Assembly (NCBI GenBank): GCA_050872785.1
Contig: JBNMHO010000002.1
Coordinates: forward strand, 62,001-126,000
Direction: 5' to 3'
Source of the DNA: UBA7862 sp050872785
Lineage (GTDB): Bacteria; Bacillota; Clostridia; Christensenellales; UBA1242
DNA: 64,000 nt
A model generated the notes under the pieces. It saw nothing but the letters and a program-made list of their open reading frames with translations, made no database searches and was not told the origin of the DNA. The position numbers and the translations under genes are program-made. Every line of letters starts with the position of its first letter. Position 1 is the first letter of the stretch. Below, piece by piece: positions 1-7,654 of the stretch.

Positions 1-2
1 AA

Positions 3-164
3 GATATAAAGCAGCGTGACGAGGTGGATAAATCTCGTGAACACGGAAAACTTCTTGTCCCACAAGACGCAGTCATTGTTGACAATTCAAACTTCACCTT
101 GGAGCAAACAATTTCATATTGTGAAAAACTAATTAAAGATAAAATGCAACAAGAACTTAAATAA
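3..164 (+). CDS. cmk: Cytidylate kinase, C-terminal fragment
   Basis: The window opens inside a gene; the last 53 codons are present and end at TAA. The readable tail has the sequence order DIKQRDEVDKSREHG, then VPQDAVIVDNSN, then a final helix. This matches the C-terminal part of bacterial cytidylate kinase, where an R-x-x-x-D-x-x-R lid segment is followed by a strand of the 'DA..lDtt' type. The enzyme phosphorylates CMP and dCMP using ATP in the cytoplasm. The N-terminal P-loop lies outside the window, so the call rests on the tail alone. A strong terminator follows seven bases after the stop. Confidence 0.7.
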   Translation, partial: DIKQRDEVDKSREHGKLLVPQDAVIVDNSNFTLEQTISYCEKLIKDKMQQELK

Positions 165-170
165 AATATT

Positions 171-200
171 AAAAGCCTAGCGATTGCTAGGCTTTTGTGT
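171..200. terminator. Bidirectional intrinsic terminator
   Basis: An 11-bp perfect stem (AAAAGCCTAGC / GCTAGGCTTTT) closes on a GATT loop, with A and T runs on the two sides. It lies between two convergent genes and can serve both the kinase (+) and the small protein on the minus strand. Confidence 0.85.
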
Positions 201-204
201 TAGA

Positions 205-708
205 TTATCTTTGTTGTGCTGCGGCAAGCGCTTTCAGTGCGTCATCAAGAATGAGTGTTGCGTCTTCAAAAGTTTCTTTTGTAAAGTCTTTCTTAGATTG
301 TTTTTGTTTTTCGTGCAATTCTTTCACACCTTCAAGTTCACGTTCTGTAAGTGAGCAGAGTTCTTGATAAATATCATTTCTTGCGTTTGCTCTGCCGGAT
401 TGAAGGATTGCTTCGTTAATTCTTGCCATAAATGTTTTTAAAATGTGTTCATAATATTTGTATTCAATATTGTCATATGCTGTTTGAGCAAGAAGGGAAG
501 ATCCTTCGTTTTGGCTTATCTCTTTTGCTTGAGAAACAACTTCTCTCTTGTCTTCGTCTGGAATATTTGAAAATTCTTTTCCGAAAGCGATTTTTGCTTC
601 AATAAAGTTTGCTCTTTGAGAAGGAGTTGAAACATGTGCCTTTTTGACCAAGTTTTTTGCAGCGTCAAGCAATTTTTGTGCTGATTGTTGTTGAATTGTG
701 GTTTCCAT
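205..708 (-). CDS. Small alpha-helical protein of unknown function
   Basis: A 167-residue, charged, Ala/Lys/Glu-rich protein that looks almost wholly helical; no membrane segment or signal peptide is visible. A longer reading frame extends upstream, but the ATG at 708 (product beginning METTIQQQ) is preferred. It has an AAGGAA ribosome site about seven bases upstream, and a clear promoter at 740-767 lies inside the extension. The first half (about 8-60) resembles a short helical YlbF/YmcA-type fold only in composition, which is not enough to assign a family. I do not recognise it. It is transcribed alone, convergent with the kinase gene. Confidence 0.7.
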   Translation of the reverse strand: METTIQQQSAQKLLDAAKNLVKKAHVSTPSQRANFIEAKIAFGKEFSNIPDEDKREVVSQAKEISQNEGSSLLAQTAYDNIEYKYYEHILKTFMARINEAILQSGRANARNDIYQELCSLTERELEGVKELHEKQKQSKKDFTKETFEDATLILDDALKALAAAQQR

Positions 709-739
709 AATAAAAGTTCCTTTTTTATTTGATAACATT

Positions 740-767
740 ATTCTATCACAAATAACCCGTTTGTCAA
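740..767 (-). promoter_or_regulatory. Promoter of the small helical protein
   Basis: On the minus strand: TTGACA, 16-base spacer, TAGAAT. It starts transcription about 30 bases before the ATG at 708. Confidence 0.8.
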
Positions 768-875
768 GATGCAAAGTTGCAAATAATGTCGAATTTTCAT
801 AAGTATTTTGTGTATTTTTCTCCAAAATAACCATGCAACTTAAAAACCTTTGCGATTTTTAAAATACACTTATTT

Positions 876-902
876 AATAAAAAATCCCCAAAACTGGGGA
901 TA
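876..902 (-). terminator. Terminator of tyrS
   Basis: Just past the tyrS stop on the minus strand is the stem ATCCCCA / TGGGGAT with a four-base loop, followed by a T-rich tract. Confidence 0.8.
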
Positions 903-908
903 ATTTTT

Positions 909-2132
909 TTATTTTACAATAACTTTCAAGAAAGTCTTTTTGCCTTTTTTAAGCATAATGCCTGTTTCAAGATTTGCCTTGCAAATTTCATAGTTTTCAT
1001 CAGTTATAACCCTGTCGTCAACTGAAATTCCGTTTTGAGCAATAAGACGTCTGCCTTCACCTTTTGACTTTGTAAGTTTGGCTTCAACAAGAAGGTCAAG
1101 TAGGGAAATTTTGTTGCCGTCAAGTTTGCTTGCGTCAAGTTCAAATTGAGGTGCTTCCATATCGGCTGCATTTCCACTAAAGAGCGATTGTGCCATGCGT
1201 CTTGCTTCGTCTGCTTTTTCTTGCCCATGCACCATGCTTGTAATCTCATATGCTAAAATGTCTTTTGCCTTGTTAAGTTCTGCCCCTTGCCACAAAGCCA
1301 TTTCGTCAATCTTTTCAAGCGGAATGAACGTCAAAAGTCGCATAAATTTTATAACGTCTTCGTCAGAGGTGTTTCGCCAATATTGATAAAATTCGAATGG
1401 GGAAGTTTTGTTTTCGTCAAGCCACACAGCACCTCTTGCCGTTTTGCCCATTTTTTTGCCTTCGCTGTTAAGAAGAAGGGTAATGGTCATTGCATATGCG
1501 TCTTTGCCAAGTTTTTTGCGGATAAGTTCTGTGCCAGCAAGCATATTGCTCCATTGGTCATCGCCGCCAAATTGCATATTGCAGCCATATTCCTTAAATA
1601 GGTGATAAAAGTCATATGATTGCATAATCATATAGTTAAATTCTAAAAAGGAAAGACCCTTTTCCATGCGTTGCTTATAGCACTCTGCACGAAGCATGTT
1701 GTTGACAGAAAAACACGCCCCCACGTCACGCAAAAGTTCAATGTAATTCAGTTTCAAAAGCCAGTCGGCGTTGTTTGCAACAATGGCTTTTCCGTCTTCG
1801 AAGTTTATAAACTTTCCAATCTGCTTTTTAAAACATTCACAGTTGTGAGCAATGGTTTCTGGACTCATCATCGAACGCATATCCGTTCTGCCACTTGGGT
1901 CGCCGATATATCCCGTGCCGCCACCAAGCAAAACTACAGGTTTATTGCCCGCCATTTGAAGTCTTTTCATAAGCACAAGCGTCATAAAATGCCCAACATG
2001 CAACGAATCTGCCGTTGGGTCAAAGCCAATGTAAAATGTAGCCTTGCCGTTGTTCACCAAATCTCTAATTTTGTCTTCGTCTGTCACTTGAGCAACAAGC
2101 CCACGTGATACAAGTTCATCATAAATTTTCAT
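909..2132 (-). CDS. tyrS: Tyrosyl-tRNA synthetase
   Basis: Class I aminoacyl-tRNA synthetase of 407 residues that charges tRNA-Tyr with tyrosine in the cytoplasm. Visible signatures are HVGH (residues 45-48, the HIGH motif), the GGDDQWSN tyrosine/adenylate-site motif (189-196), and KMGKT (227-231), the usual TyrRS form of KMSKS. An S4-like RNA-binding domain occupies roughly 345-405. Length is normal for the family. The start chosen (MKIYDELVS) has GGAGAG five bases upstream; ten extra in-frame codons upstream lack a site. No T-box leader fits the short upstream interval. Confidence 0.97.
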   Translation of the reverse strand: MKIYDELVSRGLVAQVTDEDKIRDLVNNGKATFYIGFDPTADSLHVGHFMTLVLMKRLQMAGNKPVVLLGGGTGYIGDPSGRTDMRSMMSPETIAHNCECFKKQIGKFINFEDGKAIVANNADWLLKLNYIELLRDVGACFSVNNMLRAECYKQRMEKGLSFLEFNYMIMQSYDFYHLFKEYGCNMQFGGDDQWSNMLAGTELIRKKLGKDAYAMTITLLLNSEGKKMGKTARGAVWLDENKTSPFEFYQYWRNTSDEDVIKFMRLLTFIPLEKIDEMALWQGAELNKAKDILAYEITSMVHGQEKADEARRMAQSLFSGNAADMEAPQFELDASKLDGNKISLLDLLVEAKLTKSKGEGRRLIAQNGISVDDRVITDENYEICKANLETGIMLKKGKKTFLKVIVK

Positions 2133-2152
2133 TTTTCTCTCCAATATTGTAT

Positions 2153-2180
2153 AGTTTAGCAAAAATAAATTTCAAGTCAA
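2153..2180 (-). promoter_or_regulatory. Probable tyrS promoter
   Basis: Minus strand TTGACT, 16-base spacer, TAAACT. The implied 5' leader is only about 15-20 bases, which leaves no room for a T-box riboswitch. Confidence 0.5.
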
Positions 2181-2203
2181 CTTATTTGTAGCAATTATTG
2201 CAC

Positions 2204-2237
2204 AAAAAAAGACAAGTCACAGAATGTAACTTGCCTT
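2204..2237 (-). terminator. Terminator of the small membrane protein gene
   Basis: Minus strand GGCAAGT / ACTTGTC stem (one G-U pair) with a loop of about ten bases and a run of seven Ts, directly after the stop at 2243. Confidence 0.75.
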
Positions 2238-2242
2238 TATTC

Positions 2243-2677
2243 TTATTCTTTGTCGCTATTTGTTTCTGGTTCAACAATTTCAACTTCAACTTTTTCTTCT
2301 TTGTTATCTTTTTTGTTATCTTTAACCTTAGCGTTTGCTTCTTTCCCGCCTGAAATATCAAACTTTATTCCAAAGAAAGAAAACAATGCAAATGTCAAAT
2401 ATGTGCAAACTTTGACCATTGCGACAACTGCGTTTATAACTGAAATTACTCTATAGCCGCCATTGCAAATTGTGCTGAATGAAGAAACAACTGTAAGTGT
2501 CATAGAAATTGCCAAGAAAATAAGCGTAACCCAAAGGACTTTTTTACATTCTGATTTAAGTTCCTCTCTGTCTGTCTTAAGCCAATAATACCCGCCAACA
2601 AGAGCAAACAAAATTGCGTTTAAGTAAGCAGAAGCCCACAAAATGAGTTTTGCCCATCTGTCACTGATTTTTTCCAT
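2243..2677 (-). CDS. Small membrane protein of unknown function
   Basis: A 144-residue protein with hydrophobic segments at about 9-31, 43-65 and 80-105, followed by a charged Lys/Glu tail of about 35 residues at the C-terminus (pattern KVKDNKKDNKEEK). The tail is probably cytoplasmic. The start at 2677 has a GGAGG ribosome site; the frame is open a few codons further up but runs through that site. It has its own promoter and terminator, so it is a single-gene unit. I do not recognise the family. Confidence 0.75.
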   Translation of the reverse strand: MEKISDRWAKLILWASAYLNAILFALVGGYYWLKTDREELKSECKKVLWVTLIFLAISMTLTVVSSFSTICNGGYRVISVINAVVAMVKVCTYLTFALFSFFGIKFDISGGKEANAKVKDNKKDNKEEKVEVEIVEPETNSDKE

Positions 2678-2706
2678 TTTAACCTCCACAAAATTTTATT
2701 ATAAAT

Positions 2707-2736
2707 ATTATACGACACCCCGCCCATATTTGTCAA
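2707..2736 (-). promoter_or_regulatory. Promoter of the small membrane protein
   Basis: Minus strand TTGACA, 18-base spacer, TATAAT: both boxes match consensus perfectly. The spacer is unusually GC-rich for this genome (GGGCGGGG). Confidence 0.85.
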
Positions 2737-2801
2737 GTTTTTGTTTTTCAACTTTTATTTCACTTTTGCATACAAAAATAAAGAAATAAAAGGAGAATAA
2801 T

Positions 2802-3362
2802 ATGTTAGTTTCAAAACTCAGCGACAACACAAAAGATTATCTGGACAATTTTTTTGGAATTCTTGCCACAATGGAGCAAAAAATGTGTTCTGTTTCTGCA
2901 ACGGATAGCATTTCTCAAATTTACATAAATCAAATGACGCCACACCTAGAAGCGGGAGTTGCAATGGCAAAAAATATCTTAAAATTTACAACCTATCCTC
3001 AAATTGAATCTTTGGCAAAAGATATCCAAGACGACCAAACTTTGGGAATATCCTCACTTAGAGATATTTATGAGAATTGTTCCAAAACAAAAAACTCTCC
3101 ACGAGATGTGGGACTTTATATGAACGAATCTATGAAAATTATAACCAAAATGATTGCCGCAATGAAGAATAGCAAAACCTCAAACAACCTTGACGCAGAC
3201 TTTCTAACCGCCATGATTCCACACCACATAGGAGCCATAGAGCTGAACAAACTCGCCTTGCAGTTTGACCTCTGCCCAGACCTAAACGCCTTCGCCCAAA
3301 ACGAAATAGACTTCAAAACCCATGAGCTTCAGCAAATGAAGAACCTGCTTTCGCAGATGTAA
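2802..3362 (+). CDS. DUF305-family protein, two tandem units
   Basis: A 186-residue protein. The C-terminal half carries the DUF305 signature: DADFLTAMIPHHIGAIEL (131-148), with His141-His142, and a closing HELQQM (174-179). The family is a ferritin-like four-helix bundle often linked to metal binding. The N-terminal half (about 40-80) repeats the same pattern in weaker form: QMTPHLEAGVAMA, with one His where the second unit has two. An internal duplication with a decayed first unit is therefore likely. There is no signal peptide, although many DUF305 proteins are exported, so this one appears cytoplasmic. GGAG lies seven bases before the ATG. Confidence 0.8.
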   Translation: MLVSKLSDNTKDYLDNFFGILATMEQKMCSVSATDSISQIYINQMTPHLEAGVAMAKNILKFTTYPQIESLAKDIQDDQTLGISSLRDIYENCSKTKNSPRDVGLYMNESMKIITKMIAAMKNSKTSNNLDADFLTAMIPHHIGAIELNKLALQFDLCPDLNAFAQNEIDFKTHELQQMKNLLSQM

Positions 3363-3448
3363 TCAATTTAACATATCATTTTTACAAATGGAAATTTTAG
3401 TGACACAATTTTTACAAATTTATAAATTATTTTTGTTACCCGTTTTGT

Positions 3449-3478
3449 TTGACAATGCGAGAAGTTATTTTATATAAT
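3449..3478 (+). promoter_or_regulatory. Promoter of the MBG surface-protein operon
   Basis: TTGACA, 18-base spacer, TATAAT, giving a leader of about 80 bases before the ATG at 3565. Confidence 0.8.
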
Positions 3479-3564
3479 AATATAACATTAGGTTGTCCAC
3501 AAATATATTTGAAATGTGGACAGGTTGCTTCTTGCGTGTAAAATTTTCAAAACGGAGGAAAACA

Positions 3565-5142
3565 ATGAAACGCATAAGAAAAAGTTTGATTTTTTGCTTT
3601 GTGGCGGTGGCACTGCTTGTGATGGGCTGTGTTTTTATGCCAAAAACAAGTGTCTTTGCAGACACGCAGACATCGCAGCAAAAATATCTCTCTCAATGCG
3701 AGCAAATGAAAACGGTTGAAAGTTACTCTCGTGACAACAAATCTCAAATTGTATCCATTCTTCAAAGTTATTCTTCCGCAAAGCAAGAGTATTTGGCTTA
3801 TTGCACAGAAAATTCTCAAACAGCCACTTTGGATAATGACGCAGAAAAACAATATTTTGTTGTGAACTATGGCTATGCAAGTGACGAACTTTTGAACATC
3901 AAACATTATTCAGACGACCAACTCTTGGCAGAGAAGACAATGTTTATGTATAAAAACGCTTGGAGCGAGTTGAAAGAAAACGACCTTGCTAATTATGAAA
4001 ACCTTGACGCAAATGCAAAATATTACAGCCTTTATGCCGAAAAGGAAAATATGAAAAAAGTTGTCACCGAGCCAGAGCCACTGGACGAAAGTTATGTTTA
4101 TGACGGGCAACTTAAAACTTTCAAGTTTGACGCAATGTTTGATAGCAATATTATGAGTGTGTCTGGCAATCAGCAAAGAGATGCTGGCATATACAAAGTT
4201 GTTGTGTCACTTAAAGACAGAAATCACTACGAATGGGCGCACGCTGGTCACTCGGGAACTTTGGAATTTGTTTGGATAATTGAAAAAGCCTCGCTTGAGG
4301 ACAAAATTTCAGACTTTGAAGACAAAACCTTTGTTGAAGACGGCGAAAACAAGAGCCTTGTTGCAAATGTTTCTTCAAGCAGCATAAAAGTTGCTTATAG
4401 TGACAATAATTTGCAATCGAAGCCAGGAATTTACAAAATTAAAGCAACTTTTTATGATATTTCAGACAATTATGAAACAGCAGTTAGATATGCAACAATG
4501 ACCATAAAACCCGCAAGTTTTGTGCAAAAAAATGACGTGACAGACGTTGATCAAGTTATTGTAGAAAGGGAAGGCGGCTTTGACCCAATGATGTCGCTTG
4601 AGGTTACAACAATCGGCAGTTCAAGTTTAAAATATGGCGATGTAAACTATTCAAAACACATCTCATCTGCCGAAGAAGTTGCACTTGCCTATGAAATTGA
4701 CCTCGTTATGGAAGGTGTTTCAATAGAACCAGAAAGCGAACTTACAGTCAAAATGTATATTCCAGAATCAGTGCAAGGCAAGAAGTTTAGAATTTTGCAC
4801 ACACACTATTCACCAGCACAAACAGTTAAAGAAATTGAATATGTCCTAAGCGGCAACTATGCAGTCATTTCCACCAGTGAATTATCTCAATTTGCTTTTG
4901 TTGTGGAAAAGGAAGAAGCAAAACCACTCTCAACATGGGAGTTTGCAGCCATTGTCCTAGCCATAACTCTTGGAGCATTGATTGTTATTTATCTAGTCAT
5001 GTTTATCATCTGGAAACTATCTGGAAAGGGAATATCTCTTTTTGAGAAAAGTTTTAGGAGATTTTCAAAATTTGTAACTGGAACAAAATATAACAAAGTG
5101 GAACTTGCCGAGCAAGAAAAACTACTATCTAACATTTCTTAA
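3565..5142 (+). CDS. Type I membrane-anchored surface protein with MBG-like domains
   Basis: A 525-residue exported protein. A signal peptide (charged start MKRIRKS, hydrophobic core, probable cleavage after SVFA) is followed by a helical region of about 120 residues. Next come two immunoglobulin-like units of the MBG/YDG type, the first around 'YVYDGQLKTFKF...DAGIYKVVVSLKD' and the second around 'ENKSLVANV...KPGIYKIKATFYD'. A further beta-rich domain (about 320-450) precedes a transmembrane helix at about 459-482 and a basic cytoplasmic tail of 42 residues. There is no LPXTG motif. The start is set by GGAGG upstream of ATG 3565; the longer frame has no such site. First gene of a three-gene operon. 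Confidence 0.8.
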   Translation: MKRIRKSLIFCFVAVALLVMGCVFMPKTSVFADTQTSQQKYLSQCEQMKTVESYSRDNKSQIVSILQSYSSAKQEYLAYCTENSQTATLDNDAEKQYFVVNYGYASDELLNIKHYSDDQLLAEKTMFMYKNAWSELKENDLANYENLDANAKYYSLYAEKENMKKVVTEPEPLDESYVYDGQLKTFKFDAMFDSNIMSVSGNQQRDAGIYKVVVSLKDRNHYEWAHAGHSGTLEFVWIIEKASLEDKISDFEDKTFVEDGENKSLVANVSSSSIKVAYSDNNLQSKPGIYKIKATFYDISDNYETAVRYATMTIKPASFVQKNDVTDVDQVIVEREGGFDPMMSLEVTTIGSSSLKYGDVNYSKHISSAEEVALAYEIDLVMEGVSIEPESELTVKMYIPESVQGKKFRILHTHYSPAQTVKEIEYVLSGNYAVISTSELSQFAFVVEKEEAKPLSTWEFAAIVLAITLGALIVIYLVMFIIWKLSGKGISLFEKSFRRFSKFVTGTKYNKVELAEQEKLLSNIS

Positions 5143-5154
5143 TTTGGAGGAAGC

Positions 5155-5451
5155 ATGGGAAATTGTATCAAAGCACATTTGTCTGTTGCAACTTCGCTCA
5201 TGGGCGTCAGCCGTGGGGGAATTATTTTGCTTGTTGTTGTGCTTGTTTCCATTGCTTCAATTTGGTTTTTTATCTCTTGGAAACGAAACGGTGGACACAT
5301 AGAGCCATTATCTCAAGACGAAATAGATAGGCACCTAGCCCGAAAGGAAAGAAGAAACAAACAATATAAGTCAGAAGCAAATAAACCTTCAAAAAAAGAA
5401 ACGGGCGTGCTTGTGCTTAAAAAACATAAGGGAGAAGACGATGAACAATAA
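5155..5451 (+). CDS. Small single-pass membrane protein
   Basis: A 98-residue protein with one hydrophobic segment at about 22-43, then a basic cytoplasmic tail rich in Lys, Arg and Glu. GGAGG precedes the ATG. It begins 12 bases after the surface-protein stop and overlaps the following SDR gene by 11 bases, so the three genes are probably co-transcribed and translationally coupled. I do not recognise the family; a partner role for the preceding surface protein is only a contextual guess. Confidence 0.7.
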   Translation: MGNCIKAHLSVATSLMGVSRGGIILLVVVLVSIASIWFFISWKRNGGHIEPLSQDEIDRHLARKERRNKQYKSEANKPSKKETGVLVLKKHKGEDDEQ

Positions 5452-6238
5452 ACGAGTTGTCATAGTGACTGGTGCTTCAAGCGGCATAGGCAATGCCATT
5501 GCAACATATTTTGCAGAAAAAGATTTTGTCGTCTATGGGCTATCTCGCAGAACATTTGAAGATAAGAAAATTATATCTCTCAGTTGTGATGTAACAAGCA
5601 AAGACCAAGCGAAAGATACAATATCCTACATATATGAAAAAGAGGGCAGAATTGACCTTCTTGTAAACAATGCAGGCTTTGGAATATCTGGCTCGGTGGA
5701 AAATCAGCAAATGGAAGATATAAAGAAGTTGTTTGACGTCAACTTTTTTGGCGTTGTCAATATGACTCAAACCGTCCTTCCATATATGAGAAAACAGGGC
5801 TTTGGAAAAATAATTTCAACTGGTTCGGTGGCGGGGAATATCCCCATTCCATTTCAATCATTTTACTCAGCCACAAAAGCAAGTGTTGACATCTGGGCAA
5901 AGGCGTTAAGACTGGAAGTTGCACCATTTGGCGTGCAAGTGGGGATAGTGCTTGTGGGGGACACAAAAACGGGCTTCACATCTCAGCGTCATAAGGAGCA
6001 AAAGGACTTTGAGTCCGACTACAAAGATGTTGTATCTCGCTCTGTTGAGAAAATGGAACATGACGAGCAAAACGGCAAGCCACCTGTGACTGTTGCAAAA
6101 GTTGTTTACAAAATGTTTTCACGAAAAAAAATGCCAGCCACAAAAGCGGTCGGCATGAGTTACAAAACACTTCTTTTTTTGCAAAAAATTTTGCCACAAA
6201 GATTTATGCTTTGGGTTGTGAAAAAACTATATTGTTAA
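5441..6238 (+). CDS. Short-chain dehydrogenase/reductase (SDR)
   Basis: A 265-residue classical SDR enzyme, an NAD(P)-dependent oxidoreductase of unknown substrate. Visible motifs are TGASSGIG (10-17, cofactor loop), NNAG (76-79), catalytic Ser129, Tyr142 and Lys146 in the order S...YSATK, and Asn101. The last 50 residues form a basic, partly hydrophobic tail (ending LLFLQKILPQRFMLWVVKKL), as in SDRs that associate with membranes. GGGAG precedes ATG 5441. The gene overlaps the upstream small membrane protein by 11 bases, and its stop overlaps the convergent YqeY-like gene by four bases. Confidence 0.9.
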   Translation: MNNKRVVIVTGASSGIGNAIATYFAEKDFVVYGLSRRTFEDKKIISLSCDVTSKDQAKDTISYIYEKEGRIDLLVNNAGFGISGSVENQQMEDIKKLFDVNFFGVVNMTQTVLPYMRKQGFGKIISTGSVAGNIPIPFQSFYSATKASVDIWAKALRLEVAPFGVQVGIVLVGDTKTGFTSQRHKEQKDFESDYKDVVSRSVEKMEHDEQNGKPPVTVAKVVYKMFSRKKMPATKAVGMSYKTLLFLQKILPQRFMLWVVKKLYC

Positions 6239-6660
6239 AACTTGCTTTTTAGCACACTGCTAACTTTGGACATGTCCACTTTGCCAGCGTAGTTTTGTTT
6301 AAAGTGTTTCATAACGCTAGGGATAGACTTATCTTCAAGGGAAGAAATGACCTTTTCAATCTCTTCTTCGCTCATCATTTGAGGAAGAAATTTTGAAATG
6401 GCATTTTTTTGTTCCTCAATAAGGTCTGCTTGTGAAGTGTTGCCCACCTTTCTAAAACTTTCTTGCTCGTCAGTCAGTTCCTTGATTGTCTTTTGAAGAA
6501 TTGCGACCATATCTGCGTCAGTCAGTTCTTCATTTTTTTCACGCTTTTTAACAGTTTCAAGCATGGCCTTTGTCATAACAACCCCATACACTGCTCTTGC
6601 ATTGCTATTCTTAGCCTTCAAAGCTTCAATATTTGCTTTTTTAATGTCTTCAAGTATCAT
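6235..6660 (-). CDS. GatB/YqeY domain protein
   Basis: A 141-residue YqeY-family protein. It has the typical helical order: MILEDIKKANIEALKAKN, then RAVYGVV, then KREKNEELTDADMVAILQK, then a C-terminal domain with 'FLPQMMSEEEIEKVI' and 'MKHFKQNYAGKVDMSKVSSVLK'. The C-terminal part is the tail domain shared with GatB of the tRNA-dependent amidotransferase. The biochemical role of stand-alone YqeY proteins is not settled. The start at 6660 has GGAG upstream. Length matches the family. Confidence 0.9.
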   Translation of the reverse strand: MILEDIKKANIEALKAKNSNARAVYGVVMTKAMLETVKKREKNEELTDADMVAILQKTIKELTDEQESFRKVGNTSQADLIEEQKNAISKFLPQMMSEEEIEKVISSLEDKSIPSVMKHFKQNYAGKVDMSKVSSVLKSKF

Positions 6661-6681
6661 ATTTTTGTTCTCCTTATAAAT

Positions 6682-6710
6682 ATTTTGTGACACAATAAAA
6701 AAAATGTCAA
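6682..6710 (-). promoter_or_regulatory. Probable promoter of the YqeY-like gene
   Basis: Minus strand TTGACA, 17-base spacer, CAAAAT; divergent from the lipoprotein promoter about 30 bases away. Confidence 0.5.
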
Positions 6711-6738
6711 ATGTTTTTTGAATGAAAGGCAAATATGT

Positions 6739-6767
6739 TTGACAGTTTTTGCAATAAAAGTTAAAAT
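6739..6767 (+). promoter_or_regulatory. Promoter placed directly on the lipoprotein start codon
   Basis: TTGACA, 17-base spacer, TAAAAT. The -10 box ends six bases before the ATG at 6774, so the predicted transcription start falls on or next to the start codon. Confidence 0.7.
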
Positions 6768-6773
6768 TTGAGT

Positions 6774-7643
6774 ATGAAAAAGATTTTTAGAATGTTAATT
6801 GTTGCAATGTGCGTTGTCACATTTGGCTTAAGCCTCGCTGCTTGCGGCGAAAAGACCTTTGATGATGTTCCATGGGGCAGCACCGAACTGACGTTCAGCG
6901 GAATTTTAACCTCGCTTGCTGACGCCAGAACAAATATGGAGTCTGCTAGACTTCAAACAAGATATAAGGCAACAACGACTTATAATTTTTTTGACGCTGG
7001 CGAATTTACAAATATGCAAGTGCGAGAGGAAAGTGTATTTTCCTTTCAATTTGGCACAAAGGACACCAATTCCATAATTGAAACATCAAAATATATCGAC
7101 AATGTTTTGCAGGAAAAGATAACGGATATCTATGTTGCAAACGGGGCAATAAGCACAGTATACAGAACCCTTGTAACTTATTCAGACGGAGTTGAACAAT
7201 CGCAAACAAGAACAAAATTCAACGCTTCCATTCCACCACAAAATATATACACAAAATTTATCTCAATTCAGCAAGATTCACTTTCTGGCGTGCTTTACAA
7301 AAACTTCGAGGAAGTAGATTATTACAGACTTTCAGCAAACTCCACAGAATGTAACACTCTTATGGCAAAATTTGAGGAAGTAAACGACCTGCAATCAAAC
7401 CCAAAAATGTTTGCCTTAAGCAACAAGTCAACAGACTTGCTTATGGGATATAATGTGGAATATGGTATTTCAAATAAGAATTATATCACACATTTTGCCT
7501 TGAGTTATCACCTAGAAAACAACCAAAAAGCCTCTCAAAATTCCTTTGAAACATTCCTCAGTTTTTCAACAACAGTTGACCTTGAACAATATGGCGTTGG
7601 TGTGGAATTTCCACAAAGACCAAATGACAGAGATTACAACTAA
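6774..7643 (+). CDS. Lipoprotein of unknown function
   Basis: A 289-residue protein with a lipoprotein signal peptide: basic start MKKIFR, hydrophobic core, and lipobox LAAC with Cys24. It should be lipidated and held on the outer face of the membrane. The mature part is mixed alpha/beta without a motif I recognise. An alternative TTG start two codons upstream is possible, but no Shine-Dalgarno sequence precedes either start and the promoter sits immediately upstream, which points to a leaderless mRNA. It is followed 11 bases later by a membrane transporter-like gene, probably in the same operon. Confidence 0.8.
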   Translation: MKKIFRMLIVAMCVVTFGLSLAACGEKTFDDVPWGSTELTFSGILTSLADARTNMESARLQTRYKATTTYNFFDAGEFTNMQVREESVFSFQFGTKDTNSIIETSKYIDNVLQEKITDIYVANGAISTVYRTLVTYSDGVEQSQTRTKFNASIPPQNIYTKFISIQQDSLSGVLYKNFEEVDYYRLSANSTECNTLMAKFEEVNDLQSNPKMFALSNKSTDLLMGYNVEYGISNKNYITHFALSYHLENNQKASQNSFETFLSFSTTVDLEQYGVGVEFPQRPNDRDYN

Positions 7644-7654
7644 AGAGAGAAATT

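Noticed and set aside
2133..2242. T-box riboswitch upstream of tyrS
   Set aside because: The gap is too short and lacks a T-box sequence; a promoter sits close to the start.
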